In this document: one piece after another, positions 22,751 through 33,325 of the stretch | Layout of the letters: every line of letters starts with the position of its first letter | Numbering within the stretch: the stretch's first letter is position 1 | Source: Tipula vernalis | Lineage: Eukaryota > Arthropoda > Insecta > Diptera > Tipulidae | Length of the DNA stretch: 64,000 nucleotides | NCBI GenBank assembly: GCA_958295665.1 | Contig: OY282558.1 | Location: 316,668,092 to 316,732,091 of the forward strand | Reading direction: 5' to 3' | Position numbers and translations under genes: made by a program | The notes under the pieces: generated by a model | Told to the model about the DNA's origin: nothing | The model's database searches: none | Seen by the model: only the letters and a program-made list of their open reading frames with translations

Positions 22751-23060
22751 CTTGAAACAAGAGACGCAGCTTCTAATGACTCGCCTAACTGCATCCTTGC
22801 CATTAACTAACCAGTACTTCTGGCGCACAGCTGCCAAAATACACTAAACTCCAACAGCTATATTTTTTATGTGCTCATGTCGAATAATCAACTTTGTCAG
22901 ACCATGATCTTTTGGCAGAATCAATTGATGCTTTTGATTGTAATCCAAATTGCTGTTCTAAAGCCTTCCTCCTACTCTAAGCATTCCTTCTCCATCAACA
23001 AATGCCGAAAGACTAATCAATTTACGATTTTCCGGCAACGTTTTATTGTTTAACAACATT
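22741..23060 (-). pseudogene. BEL/Pao integrase N-terminal zinc region
   Basis: On the minus strand the reading continues as LISLSAFVDGEGMLRVGGRL, a stop, QKHQLILPKDH, then LTKLIIRHEH, a stop, VRQKYWLVNGK, and RRVIRSCVSCFKFRR. The spaced His and Cys pairs are the HHCC zinc-binding part of a BEL integrase. The catalytic domain does not follow; the sequence enters the tandem repeat instead. Confidence 0.75.
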
Positions 23061-24137
23061 CTAATATTCTATCTCACTTCTAAAATTACCCTTCTGAACC
23101 GTCCGAATGACTGACAATAACTTGGCCTCCAACTCACAAGCTTCCAAGCCACCAGTGCAAATAGTCTTTTTTCTAATATATCTGTTTATGAAGCGAAAAC
23201 AGTAAGCTACAACGCGCTTGAGTCTCACCAACGAACTAAAATTTGCAATGTTAAAAAAATCTATGACTATTACAGAAACAAAAGATTTCTGTTCATTTTT
23301 CAATTCAGGTGACTCCTGACTGTTTGCAATATTTTTTTTAATAACTGGCCACTTTGACTCATCATCCTCTAAAAACAAGGGACCGCGCCACCAAACATCC
23401 AAAAGACCAATCTCGTGAGGTAAAACTCCTCTAGACACCAAGTCTGCCGGATTTGATTTCCCAGCGATGTGTCTGATCCTCATATCTTTACTACCATCCA
23501 AAATCTCGCTAACCATATTGGCCACATATGTTTTCAAATTGTTGGGTGGAATCTTTAACCAGGACAAGGCAATAGTCGAATCAGACCACAAAACAATCTT
23601 TCCAACATTTATCTTGAGTGACGCCACTACATTCTGAACTAAATTGACAAAGAGCAATATTGCAGTCAATTCTAACCTCGGCAAAGAGATCACTTTTAAA
23701 GGAGCTACTCTAGATTTACTACATAGGAGATTCATAACTAAAGTACCATCACTATTTTGGCAACGAAGATATACACAGGCGCCATATGCTTTTTGCGACG
23801 CGTCACTAAAACCGTGTGCTTCTATAATATCACTAACATTTTCTGGAATAACACATCGGTTCAATCTCAAATTATTCAAACATTCCAAACTATCTCTGAA
23901 ATTAATCCAATCTGCCCTTAAGTTCTCGGGTATGTTAGCATCCCAATCTAGTTTTTCCATCCATAATTTTTGAATAAGAATTTTTGCACTTAAAATTACT
24001 GGCCCCAATAGTCCTAATGGATCAAACAATCTACTAATATCAGACAATACCGATCTTTTTGTAATTCTGTTACTGTCATCAAATGGCTGAACCAAAAATG
24101 TGAATTCATCACATAAGGGTGGCCAGCGTAAGCCCAA
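23061..24137 (-). pseudogene. BEL/Pao RT connection and RNase H
   Basis: This 358-residue frame is the longest in the window. It contains LSDISRLFDPLGLLGPVI, typical of the segment after the BEL polymerase. An RNase H-like domain follows, with AHGFSDASQKAYGACVY, PRLELTAILL, VLWSDSTIALSWL and ADLVSRG. Asp/Glu residues expected for the active site are present. It is preceded by a frameshift near 24140, and the integrase linker continues below 23061 in another frame. Confidence 0.9.
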
Positions 24138-24240
24138 AGTTTTAATTGATCGTTGACATAAAATTCATTGGGATCTCCTCGATTTTCCATTGGAATATGA
24201 TTTAATAATTCTTTAGAATTTGAATACCACTTTCTTAATC

Positions 24241-25300
24241 TCATCCCTGCTGACGAAAACAATTTAATTCGTCATACATTGAAATACCTTCCCCTAATGT
24301 TTGACAACTCGAAAGTAAATCGTCTACATAAAAATCAGTCCTTGAAATATTTGACGCTATTGGGAAATTTACTGATTCATCTACAGCTAACTGTTGGATA
24401 ACACGAGTTGATAGGTAAGGCGCCGATGCCGTTCTATAAGTTACGGTCTGCAACTCGTAAATCCTCAACTCATTACTGGAGCTCTCTCGCCAATAAATCC
24501 TAATAAACCTTGTATGAGATTGCTCCAACTTCACCATCCTGTACATTTTTGCGATATCACTTGAGAAAGCAATGGCATGCTTCCTGAATCTCAACACAAT
24601 TGAAAATAAATCCTCCTGAACTATAGCACCTACTATTAACAAATCGTTCAACGAGTAGAGACGAAGACTTCGCCGATGTATCAAAAACAACTCGACACTT
24701 AGTTGTGAAACTACCAGGACGTAATACAGCCAAATGAGGTATAAAATAGCCCGGACCATCATCCACTTCAGTACAAAGCCTCATAAGTCCCATTTACTCA
24801 TATTCTCTCATGAACTCGATATACTGCATTTTCAATTCCAAATTTTTATTTAATCTTCTTTTCAGATCAATGAATCTATGGAAAGCCATTTTAGAATAAT
24901 TACCCAACAAGCTACTATCCATTTTAAAAGGTAGTTGTACAATAAATGTACCGCCTATATCTCTCTTGTGAGTGTCACCAAAATGCTGCTCACATGCTAA
25001 TTCCTCAGCTGTACGAATTTTATTGTTATCATTACAGCAGGACTCCATATCCCAAAACTTTTCTAAAAAACTATCCAACCCAGTATCCGTTGTTTTCGGT
25101 TCTGATAACAAAAAGAAATTCTAGTTGTCTGAGCTACTTTCCAACTTGCCACCAATTACCCAACCAAAGCTCGTATTACGAATCACTGGGAGCTCCTTTC
25201 ACAATTCTAAACGACCATCTTTCAAAATTTCCCAAAATACTTAACTTCTTAATAATATATCTACATGTCCAGGTATATTGAAATCTGGGTCGGCCAATAC
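24241..25300 (-). pseudogene. BEL/Pao reverse transcriptase
   Basis: Recognisable parts in order are KFWDMESC with EELACEQHF (about 25040-24980), RFIDLKRRLNKNLELK and IEFMREYE, then CRVVFDTSAKSS (about 24690), SSDIAKMYRMV (about 24540), and the catalytic box FYVDDLLSSCQTL (about 24335-24300). Two of the catalytic Asp residues are in YVDD and remain intact. The region is split over three frames. Confidence 0.85.
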
Positions 25301-25479
25301 TAAATTAGATGGAACGGACTATCTGGAAATATTGATATCCTGATAGGGCAATTCATTGCTGATCTCAGATGCTCTCAGGAATTTCAAATTTTTACAGTAA
25401 TTTTCAACGCGAGAATGAATTGATGCTTCTACTCTATTACAAAAATTAGTTTTTGTACCATTAATACCACATACAGTGT

Positions 25480-25712
25480 TATTATCCTTTTCGACTTAAT
25501 TCCTTAATTTTTTGACCAAGTCCATATACATATATAAAATTGTTATGAGAGGCTGAATCCAAGAGAGCTCTACATTGAATATACCTCTGATTAGAATCTT
25601 TTATCAAAATTAAAGCAGTAGTTAAAAGGACCTGTTTGTGTACAATTTCTTTGCACAAATATGTAGAACTATTTTGAGCAGAATCAGCCTTTGTACTATC
25701 GACATCTCTATT
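25480..25712 (-). pseudogene. BEL/Pao aspartic protease remnant
   Basis: On the minus strand VLLTTALILIKDSNQ leads to CRALLDSASHNNFIY. The D-S-A triad matches the active site of retroelement aspartic proteases, placed between gag and reverse transcriptase as expected. The frame ends in a double stop shortly afterwards. Confidence 0.7.
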
Positions 25713-27019
25713 TTAATCCGTACTACTATTAGGGTGTTTTCTATTTGTTTCGTTTGACGTTTTGTGATTCCGACTATCCATTCTCATATGAAGTAATGTG
25801 TGATGTTTATAACCATAAATTTCCCATTTTTTTTTTTTTTTTGGTTGACAAGTTCTAACTAAATGACTGTTGCTCAAACAATTCAAATATCTACCTAAAG
25901 ATCTTATTTTTCCATACCTTTCCTCAGGACGTAAATTCATAAACTGAACACAATTTTCTAAAGAATGACTACCACTACACATTGAACAAACCATTTTTGT
26001 ATTTACTTCATTTGGCCTTGAAACCGATATGAAAGTTAAAGAAGATTTAGACATTTGTCCTTGATCAACCATATTTTGTTTAGGTCTATTGGAACGCTGA
26101 TTATTTTCGACTACATTCAAAGCCCTACAATGGGATTGCAAAAATTCCGAAAGCTCCTTCCAAGTATAGGGAGCCTTTTTTAATCAAGTTGGGATTCCCT
26201 TGCCTTTCGAACATCATCATATAACCTATAAGTAACAATATGAACTATCATCATATCCCACTGATCAACATTCTGCTTTAGTTGTAATGCACACAAATTG
26301 AGTTCAGTGCGATCAATCAGATTTTGCATATCTGTACCAGATGATTTATTGACGTACTGTAATTCAAATAATTCACTAATGTATTTCTCTACCAAAGCAT
26401 GGGTATCATCGAATCTATCTACCAAAGCCTTCCAGGCGATATCAAAGCCATCATCAGAAAAATCGAATTTATCATATTCTCTTTGGCCTTTCCAACAACA
26501 AACTTATCTAAATACCACATTTTGTGTATCTTTGAATTTATTTGATGATTATCTATAATGATTTTCTCAAAAGAATTACGAAATCTTAACCGGTCATCTA
26601 ATTTTCCATCAAATACGGGTATTCTAATCTTTGGCAATTTTGCCTTAGAAAAAAGACTACCAGCACTGTCACCATTCGTTGAAGCCGCATCATCACCCAA
26701 ACCTAATTTATCACATATATTTATTACTCAATACTTTATTAATAATTAAAATCACTTCAAATTTATCCTTTACATCATAAAATTCACGCTCGAATGATTC
26801 GAAATCCGTATTAAATTCCTACTCATTTTTTTCGAACTCGGGATCGTCAACCGATGAACAAAGCCCAGAATAAATTTCAGAATATTCATTTAACAAAAGC
26901 TTTAAATTTTCATATCTAGCACTAACTTTGCTTAAATTTCCTATTTCATCAGGATTTTTTATAAACTTTAATTGCAACGTGAGTTTCCTCTTAACCTTCC
27001 ATGATTCAATTGTTGCCAT
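25713..27019 (-). pseudogene. BEL/Pao gag region
   Basis: The likely start is the ATG at 27019 (MATIESWKVKRKLTLQLKF). The charged N-terminal helix region (27019-26819) is followed by KLPKIRIPVFDGKLDD (about 26640), the standard BEL gag core motif, then WDMMIVHIVTYRL (about 26235). The nucleic-acid-binding zinc region has CSMCSGSHSLENC (about 25960) and further Cys residues. Gag would form the particle and bind element RNA. At least three frame changes separate the pieces. Confidence 0.8.
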
Positions 27020-27046
27020 TTTTTGCCAAATTATATTATTATACAC

Positions 27047-27752
27047 AAAAGCTCAATATCTATATATCTCAAAACTAAATACCTTTACTTTTGTTGCCAA
27101 AAAAATATTGAAATTGATGAATCAAACCACAAAATGATCAAGTATCCAAAATGCCTATTTTAAATTCCAACCATTTCCATTGTAGTGGACCAAATTTGAA
27201 CGTCATCTTTTATAGATGAAACTTTCCTTCTCCAAACCAAATCAAACCAATTCCACCAGATTGCTACTATAAATATCTGGCTCGAGCTGGACCATGAATT
27301 GTCTTCGACCTTGACTATGTTTTTTATGGACTGTATTTCCACTAAAATCCAATAATCTTGTTTCTTTCAATAAAAATGCTTCTATTGGGGGTATTTAGAC
27401 GCAACCATCACTACATCACATCATTCTACACTATTTCGTTCACACGTAAAATATCGAACCGCCATCACAATTGCAATTTACTTATGTATGTGTAGAATTA
27501 TTTTCATTATTGTTGTGACGCAATTCAATTATTCAAAAAACCTGCATGCTGCATCACACAATTTTGATTTACGATGACGAATAAACAGCGAATTCAAAAA
27601 CAAAAAATACGAACTTATAAAATAGTATTGTTTTTTCAATGTGTTAGTGTATCATCAAATGTGAGGCAATACAATTTTTTGGTGAAAAAAGGCGCACAAA
27701 AAACCCCACTTCAAAATCAGTTCGTAGGCAAAGAATTAAGAAACGAGGAAAT
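27047..27752. other. Probable 5' untranslated and LTR region of BEL/Pao
   Basis: Position alone suggests leader, primer-binding site and LTR. No second LTR exists in the window to align with it, so the ends cannot be placed. The frame at 27160-27342 (minus) has no known similarity. From about 27410 the sequence may already be outside the element. Confidence 0.3.
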
Positions 27753-27990
27753 GATGCGACATATACTAAAGATATATGTTAAACCGAAAGTGGTCTGACT
27801 GAAAATGTCCGAGATAAATTCAACATGTAAACGGCGGCTTGACTGAAAGCAAAGATTATTAACAAGAAGATCTTCTTGTTAATAATCTTTGCTTTCAGTC
27901 AAGCCGTCCTGTACATGTTGAATTTATCTCGGACGTTTTCAGTCAGACCACTTTCGGTTTAACATGTATCTTTAGTAATAGTGAGGCATC
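27753..27990. repeat. 238-bp near-perfect palindrome
   Basis: The two arms meet with no spacer between 27870 and 27871 (AACAAGAAGA|TCTTCTTGTT). The inner 90 bp per arm are almost identical when folded, with only a few mismatches around 27809-27834 and 27907-27936, and similarity continues more weakly to GATGC and GCATC at the ends. Both arms contain a convergent frame ending with K-I-[YH]-V-K-P-K-V-V and a stop, so the palindrome looks like a tail-to-tail inverted duplication. Confidence 0.9.
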
Positions 27991-28184
27991 GTCTAAATTG
28001 GCTGATTCAGCGTAACTATTCAGACAATAATGCTCAATCAACCAACCGTTTATTTCAACACATACTACATTGAGATTTTTACATACATAATTTTTAGTAC
28101 AAAGCATTTTAATATTTTCATGCAACACCACTCGACAAAATCCAAAATATAATTTGAGGAATAATTCCAGAGCCTTCTAGAGTA

Positions 28185-29067
28185 TAGAGCCATAATCATA
28201 ATAACGTATTTTTTAAAAGCTTTTTTAGTGGTATAACTTTTCACTGATTTCCATAGGAATCCATAGTAAAAATGGTGTTTTTTACCTTCAAGTTTTTCAA
28301 TGAAAAAAGCAAAAATATTATAAAATGTTTATATAAAAGTTTTCTACATATCTTTATGAACAATATACAAGAAGGCCATATTGGTATTAAGTAAATATTA
28401 ATTGCAGAAATATTAAAATTAAATTATTTCTAAAATATATTTTTTCGAACTTTCATTTTGAAAAATACGTCAAAGTTGGCTCTGAATAATTAAAATAATA
28501 CTTGCTAAATTTATCTTTAGTTTTACTAGTGTACGTAAGATGTCTAAGATGTTTACAAAAAAATACGAAAACAAATTATTTAATCACAAAATTATCACAC
28601 GTTCCTATATTTTGTGAATTTGTCTTGCTTTCTTTACAATTTTTGAACTTAAAATTGCCACAGGTTGTAATTTTTGGTCCGATTTTTCCAAATTTTTACG
28701 GCCATCACTGCCACCTATGTAATGTATATTTATTTAATGACCAAACGAATCGTAGTAAGGCTTTATTTCAATTTAACCCAAATGCTGTTGTTATGAAATT
28801 TTTTTAATACTTTGGTTTAAATAAATCAATTATTACAAGAAAATAAAAACGATTTATTTGAACGATATACATATATATTGAAATTCAAACATTTATGAAA
28901 GTATTTCAGAAATCACAATCAAGAATTTGTAACGTTTTCATTTAAAAATGTGTCTTAGGAAAAAAAGTGATTTTCCATATGTTTTGTGTGTTTTAATATG
29001 AAATGTTTCGTTTTTTCTTCGTTTCTAATTCCCTTATAAAAGCTCAGATTTTTTGATTATGGCTCTA
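28185..29067 (-). mobile_element. TA-flanked inverted-repeat element, copy B, unclassified
   Basis: The ends are inverted: TAGAGCCATAATCA at 28185-28198 and its complement at 29054-29067, each followed outside by TA. Homology to 3977-4350 shows it is a dispersed family. On the minus strand a broken frame contains IHYIGGSDGRKNLEKSDQKL, and copy A has a similar translation, so the family may have been coding. A TA duplication suggests the Tc1/mariner or a similar superfamily, but no DDE motif can be seen. Confidence 0.65.
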
Positions 29068-29069
29068 TA

Positions 29070-29759
29070 AAATACAGGGTGCTCTGATTAAATTCAATAG
29101 TTAGGCACTCCACTAAACTGTTTGTTTTTGTTATTTCCACTTTCAGGTGGCAATTTCTCTGTTTAGCTATTCAGCTGATTCCACTTTTACGTAGATATCA
29201 TTGGAACACATTTTTAGCTCTTCGTGTTTAGAGTTGTTCGATTTTAATAATTTTGCTATTGCTGACATTAGGTCGGAATTTGTGTGGTTCGATTTGGACA
29301 AAAAGGTTATTTATATCAATTTTTTTTGCGAGTTAAATATTTGTTAGTTTTATACTGCAGATTATACCGTATTTAAAGTACCTACACCTACACCATAATT
29401 TTGTGTGCTTTTTATTTAAATCGGTTTATGCGAAAATGTCACATCACGAAATAAAAATTTTCAGGAGATTCAAAAAATGGATTATTTTTGAAAATGTTTT
29501 ATTTTTAATAGAAAAGAAATTTTTTATTCATTTAAAAAAACAATTAAAAATTTTAAAAAACTGTATCATGTGCCCTTTTCGCACATAATCCAGTTATTCT
29601 TTAAATAAATTAATACTTTGTTCCAAAATTAGTAATCAAGACCTTTTATTCTTCAAATTTAAAGGTAAAACTCTTTAGCATCGTCCCCAGCCAGAGATGT
29701 AGACCATTCTAAAATTTTGTTGAAAAAATGTTTTTATTCTTTTGAAATATAACGCTCTA
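29070..29759. other. Unannotated stretch
   Basis: AT-rich. The lysine/phenylalanine-rich frame at 29403-29588 looks like chance. I see no repeat or RNA. Confidence 0.5.
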
Positions 29760-29769
29760 AAGATTTTAA

Positions 29770-30417
29770 AGTTTCTATCCTTTTCATAGGAATGCCACCA
29801 TAGGAATGCCTTCCGACTGTATGCCAGCTAAACTGGACTTCCACAAACCATTCTGTGTTCGGTTACCTGACCGGGATGTGTGGAGGGCAGGTGGACCATC
29901 AATTGAGCTAGGGTCCATGGTATGGTTTACAGATGGATCAAAAACGGAAGATGGGGCGGGGATAGGAATACACGGGAGTGGTACTACCCTCTCGAAGTCC
30001 TTGGGTACCAATGCTACCGTTTTTCAAGCAGAAATACATGCTATAGAACTTTGCGCTAGGATAGGCATAGCAAAAGGCCTAAACGATGCAAAGATTTATA
30101 TTGTATCAGACAGCCAATCAGCCTTAAAAGCTCTTAGGTCTTGTACCGTTGAGTCAAGGCTGGTATGGGATTGTCTGAAGGTTAATCAACATCTGGCAGG
30201 CTCAAATAAGGTAACACTTATGTGGGTGCCAGGTCTGACTGGAATCGACGGAAACGAGGCAGCTGATGGCCTCGCCTGTGAGGGTTCTGCCTCTCCATTT
30301 TTTGGACCAGAACCCTTCTGCGGTGTCACTAAGGGACACCTTAGAGCAGCGGTAAAACGCTGGGAGGATGTTCAAAAGTCCTCCTACTGGCGCAGAATTC
30401 CAGGTTGTAATTGTTAA
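29770..30417 (+). pseudogene. Stand-alone RNase H domain of a LOA-type LINE
   Basis: One open frame of 203 residues (ATG at 29806; similarity may begin slightly earlier) covers the linker PSDCMPAKLDFHKPF and a complete RNase H fold: VWFTDGSKTEDGAGIG (Asp), FQAEIHAIELC (Glu), IVSDSQSALKAL (Asp) and GIDGNEAADGLA (last Asp). The conserved His in the W-V-P-G-H-T-G loop is Leu here (WVPGLTGIDG). The frame ends with YWRRIPGC and a stop. Base composition is much higher in GC than the surroundings. It has no reverse transcriptase next to it on this strand; a LOA-like element lacking this domain lies inverted at 31105-34225. Confidence 0.88.
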
Positions 30418-31084
30418 ACAAATACAAATCATAAGAGAAAATGTGGTGACGAAACATTAAAATTACTTAAAAAATGTAGAATAAATTTAAAGCACCTGCT
30501 CAATCAAAAAGCAGATCAATCAAACAAATGATAAAATAAAATTAAATTAAGCTTATTAATGGTAATTAAATTAGTTAAATTATAATAAATAAAATAAAAG
30601 TCAGTAAGGTGTGAGATGGGTTATTCTATGGTTGTCTCTTTTCCCTAACTCCTTTTGTCACTTTGCTGTTTAGCACGTTCCATTTAAGTCTTTAGAAATC
30701 CAAATTTGACCACCTAAAAGGGCCTCTGAATGGACATACTCAGTAATCAATCTGGATTCTGAGATTGGTTGATTAAAAATTGCACGCACATGACTTAAAC
30801 GAACATTTCGCAGACCAACTTTGTACGTTAGCATGATTCCTATATGGGTACTTTCTTTACTTTGTATAAAAATGTAAAACAAAAAGTTTGAGATTTTGTA
30901 GTGCGGAAATAATTTTATTGTAAGAAATTTCAGGAAATGAGCTTATGAAATAAAATATAAATTATTTTGAGTTAGCGACAGGATCATGGAATTGTAATTT
31001 TTTGTTTCCTACTGCTCCTTTCTTCTATGACTTAAATTTAAAATTTTCTAAATGTTTAGGGTTTTAAGTTTTCGTTTTTTTGCA
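30418..31084. other. Spacer with one unrecognised minus-strand frame
   Basis: From 30670 to 30882 (minus) a 70-residue frame has ordinary composition (RNVRLSHVRAIFNQPISES, then EYVHSEALLGGQIWIS) and ends DLNGTC. I do not recognise it. It could be a relic of another mobile element. The remainder is AT-rich and empty. Confidence 0.3.
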
Positions 31085-31153
31085 TTTTTTTTTTTTTTTT
31101 TTTTGAGGGTGCCAGCAAGATCTATTGTGCATCCCCGTGTAAGAGTAGAGAAA

Positions 31154-32010
31154 TCAATCTATTGTGAAATGTAGGTCCAGGTCCTTGATAAACGCCACAA
31201 GGTCATGAACATCCACAGGTTTGGCGTGAGGCCACTGAATAGAGTAAGCATTGAGGGTTTTAATTCTTCTTAGGGCGATCGCACTGCACTCGAACAGCAA
31301 GTGTTCGGATGTTTCTCTTCCCAGATTACAGAACCTGCAGTTCTCTGATGGGGTTTTCCCCATTTTGAATAGATGGTAGTTAAAGGACCATGTCCTATCA
31401 AGTGCCATATGAAAGATTTCAGAGATGATCGATCCATTCTGATTATATCCTGTAAGTGTGTAGTCTTGTCATTTAGGAGCTTCTGGATAGTGAAGTTCCT
31501 CCGGCAGTCCGTAGTCTTTACCATCATATCTGATAGCTGGGAAATATCGTCTGCCAAGTTTAGTTTATCCAGGATGCTATTGTGTCCCGAACTAGTCAGT
31601 CTAACCTGACTTGTTACCTTCAGTTTTATGGCTCTCAAACCTGCCACAGTTTTCACATGTATGTGGAGCGGTGAGAGTCTCAGCAATCTTTCAAGGGCAG
31701 CAGTAGGGCAGGTCCTAATTGTTCCCGTTGCGCCCAAACATATTAACTTTTGAGCTTTGTCCAAAACTGAACGAGCATTTATTTGCTCTGTCTTTGGCCA
31801 CCATATAAACGCCGCATAAGATATCATTGGTCTTATGATGGTTTGGTAAAGCCAGATTATCATTTGTGGGTTAAGGCCCCTTGTTTTACCAAACATACGT
31901 TGGCACCCAAAGTATGCTTTGTTTGCCTTATTGGCGATGTATTTCAAGGGGGGGTTCCATGTTAATTTTTTGTCAAAAATGATCCCTACATATTTAACCT
32001 CAGACGTCAT
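31154..32010 (-). pseudogene. LINE ORF2 thumb and C-terminal zinc motif
   Basis: VKYVGIIFDKKLTW (32000) starts the thumb region and LYQTIIRPMISYAAFIWWP follows. Near 31520 the reading passes from ISQLSDMMVK straight to TTDCRRNFTIQKLL, skipping the RNase H domain. FIWHLIGHGPL follows near 31400. In another frame CRFCNLGRETSEHLLFEC (about 31270-31340) is the C-terminal CCHC-like motif of the group. Confidence 0.85.
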
Positions 32011-32910
32011 CTTGAATATTTCCCCCTTTCAAAGTTATTGGAGGAAGGGAAATTCTCGTCCGATTTGTAAAGAGAGTACATGTTATTTTATTGGGATTGA
32101 CGCTAAGTCCCACTTCAACACACCACTCGTTTACCAATCTTAGAACATATTGCATACGCTCAGCTATTGTGCTTTTAAATTTGCCCCTGACCATCAGCAC
32201 CAGATCATCAGCATAGGCAATGATTGATATTCGAGAGTTCCTCAAAATAGCGAACAAGTGGTCCATTACAAAGAGCCACAATAACGGCGACAGTACTCCA
32301 CCCTGAGGGCAGCCCTTGGTAGGTGCAATTGAGATGATTGCTTCGCCAATCGAGGCTTTAATTCTCCTGCTTTTGAGCATGTTTATTATCCACCCGATGG
32401 TTGAGGAGTCGATACCCCTCGCTACTGCTTGTTCCCGAATCACCTCGAAATTGGTATTATCGAAGGCACCCTGGATGTCAATGAATGAGCATAATAGTGC
32501 CTCCTTGTTACGAAGTGTATCTTCGATTTCCGATGGTAATTCTTGCAGGGCTATCTCCGTCGATTTGCCCACCTGATAAGCATGTTGGCTAGGATTTAGA
32601 GGACATCTTTGGATTGTATTGAGTCTGACATACAGGCGCAAAATTTTTCCATGGTTTTAAGTATAAATGATGTAAGGCTAATAGGTTTGTAGGACCTAAT
32701 GTCCTCGGGGGATTTATTCCTATTTTTTGGTATGAAAATGACTCTTATCTCCCTCCAGCATCTGGGGATGGATTCCAGACTAAAGCTGGCTCTATATAAT
32801 TTGATTAGGTGGGGCTCCAGTACATCCCGGCCTCGTTGAAGAAAAATAGGATAGATTCCACCCCCTCCTGGAGACTTAAAGGGACCAAATGAATTGATAG
32901 CCCAGCGCAA
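32000..32910 (-). pseudogene. LINE ORF2 reverse transcriptase
   Basis: From 32910 the segments are NSFGPFKSPGGGGIYPIFLQ, IRVIFIPKNRNKSPEDIRSY with KPISLTSFILKTMEKF, then in another frame HAYQVGKSTEIALQEL, FIDIQGAFDN (first Asp), GCPQGGVLSPLLW and the catalytic IIAYADDLVLM, with YADD at 32204-32215. All conserved blocks of a non-LTR reverse transcriptase are present and one frameshift near 32640 splits them. The enzyme would copy its own RNA at the cut target. Confidence 0.92.
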
Positions 32911-33325
32911 CTCTCAAGGGATGAAGATTTCCATCGCGCGCTTGTAAGCTCCCCTTGGGTCTAGATATGGATGCACCAAGCTCATATCAGGGTCCTCCCG
33001 ATCCGCAATGATTGTGCACTCCGAAAAGTGTCCCTTCACCAGACATTCAAGAGTCCTTCCCTTGATGTGGTTAATGTACTGTCCAGCCTTTTAACTGAGC
33101 CCAGTGGGTTTTTATGATCTAATGCGAGGGCTTTTTGGAGTTGGCAAGCTGCCGGAATCTCGTCTATCTTCCCGCAAAAAGTTCTCCAGCTCTCTCTTTT
33201 GCTCTTCCTCAGAGTCTCATTATACTGGGTGAGGGCAGTTCGATACGTTGCCCAGTCATCTGTTATTTTTGCTCTGTTAAAGAGCTTACGCACTGTTTTT
33301 AACTTTTGGTCTCCAGGACGGAGAT

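Larger units (their letters stand above)
22741..27046 (-). mobile_element. BEL/Pao LTR retrotransposon, decayed and 3'-truncated
   Basis: Reading right to left the order is gag, protease, reverse transcriptase, RNase H and the start of integrase, the BEL/Pao order. The integrase catalytic core and 3' LTR are missing; the reading breaks off at the tandem repeat near 22745. The 5' LTR should lie above 27050, but I cannot define its ends. Stops and frameshifts are frequent. Confidence 0.85.

Noticed and set aside
27160..27342. BEL/Pao 5' LTR with exact ends
   Set aside because: Only one LTR could be present and no second copy is in the window, so ends cannot be defined.
28502..28807. 101-residue plus-strand frame
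   Set aside because: The homologous copy at 3977-4350 conserves a protein-like reading on the opposite strand, so this frame is probably a shadow.
31085..31110. Poly(T) as a simple homopolymer repeat
   Set aside because: Its position directly after the LINE's C-terminal motif makes it the poly(A) tail of the minus-strand element.
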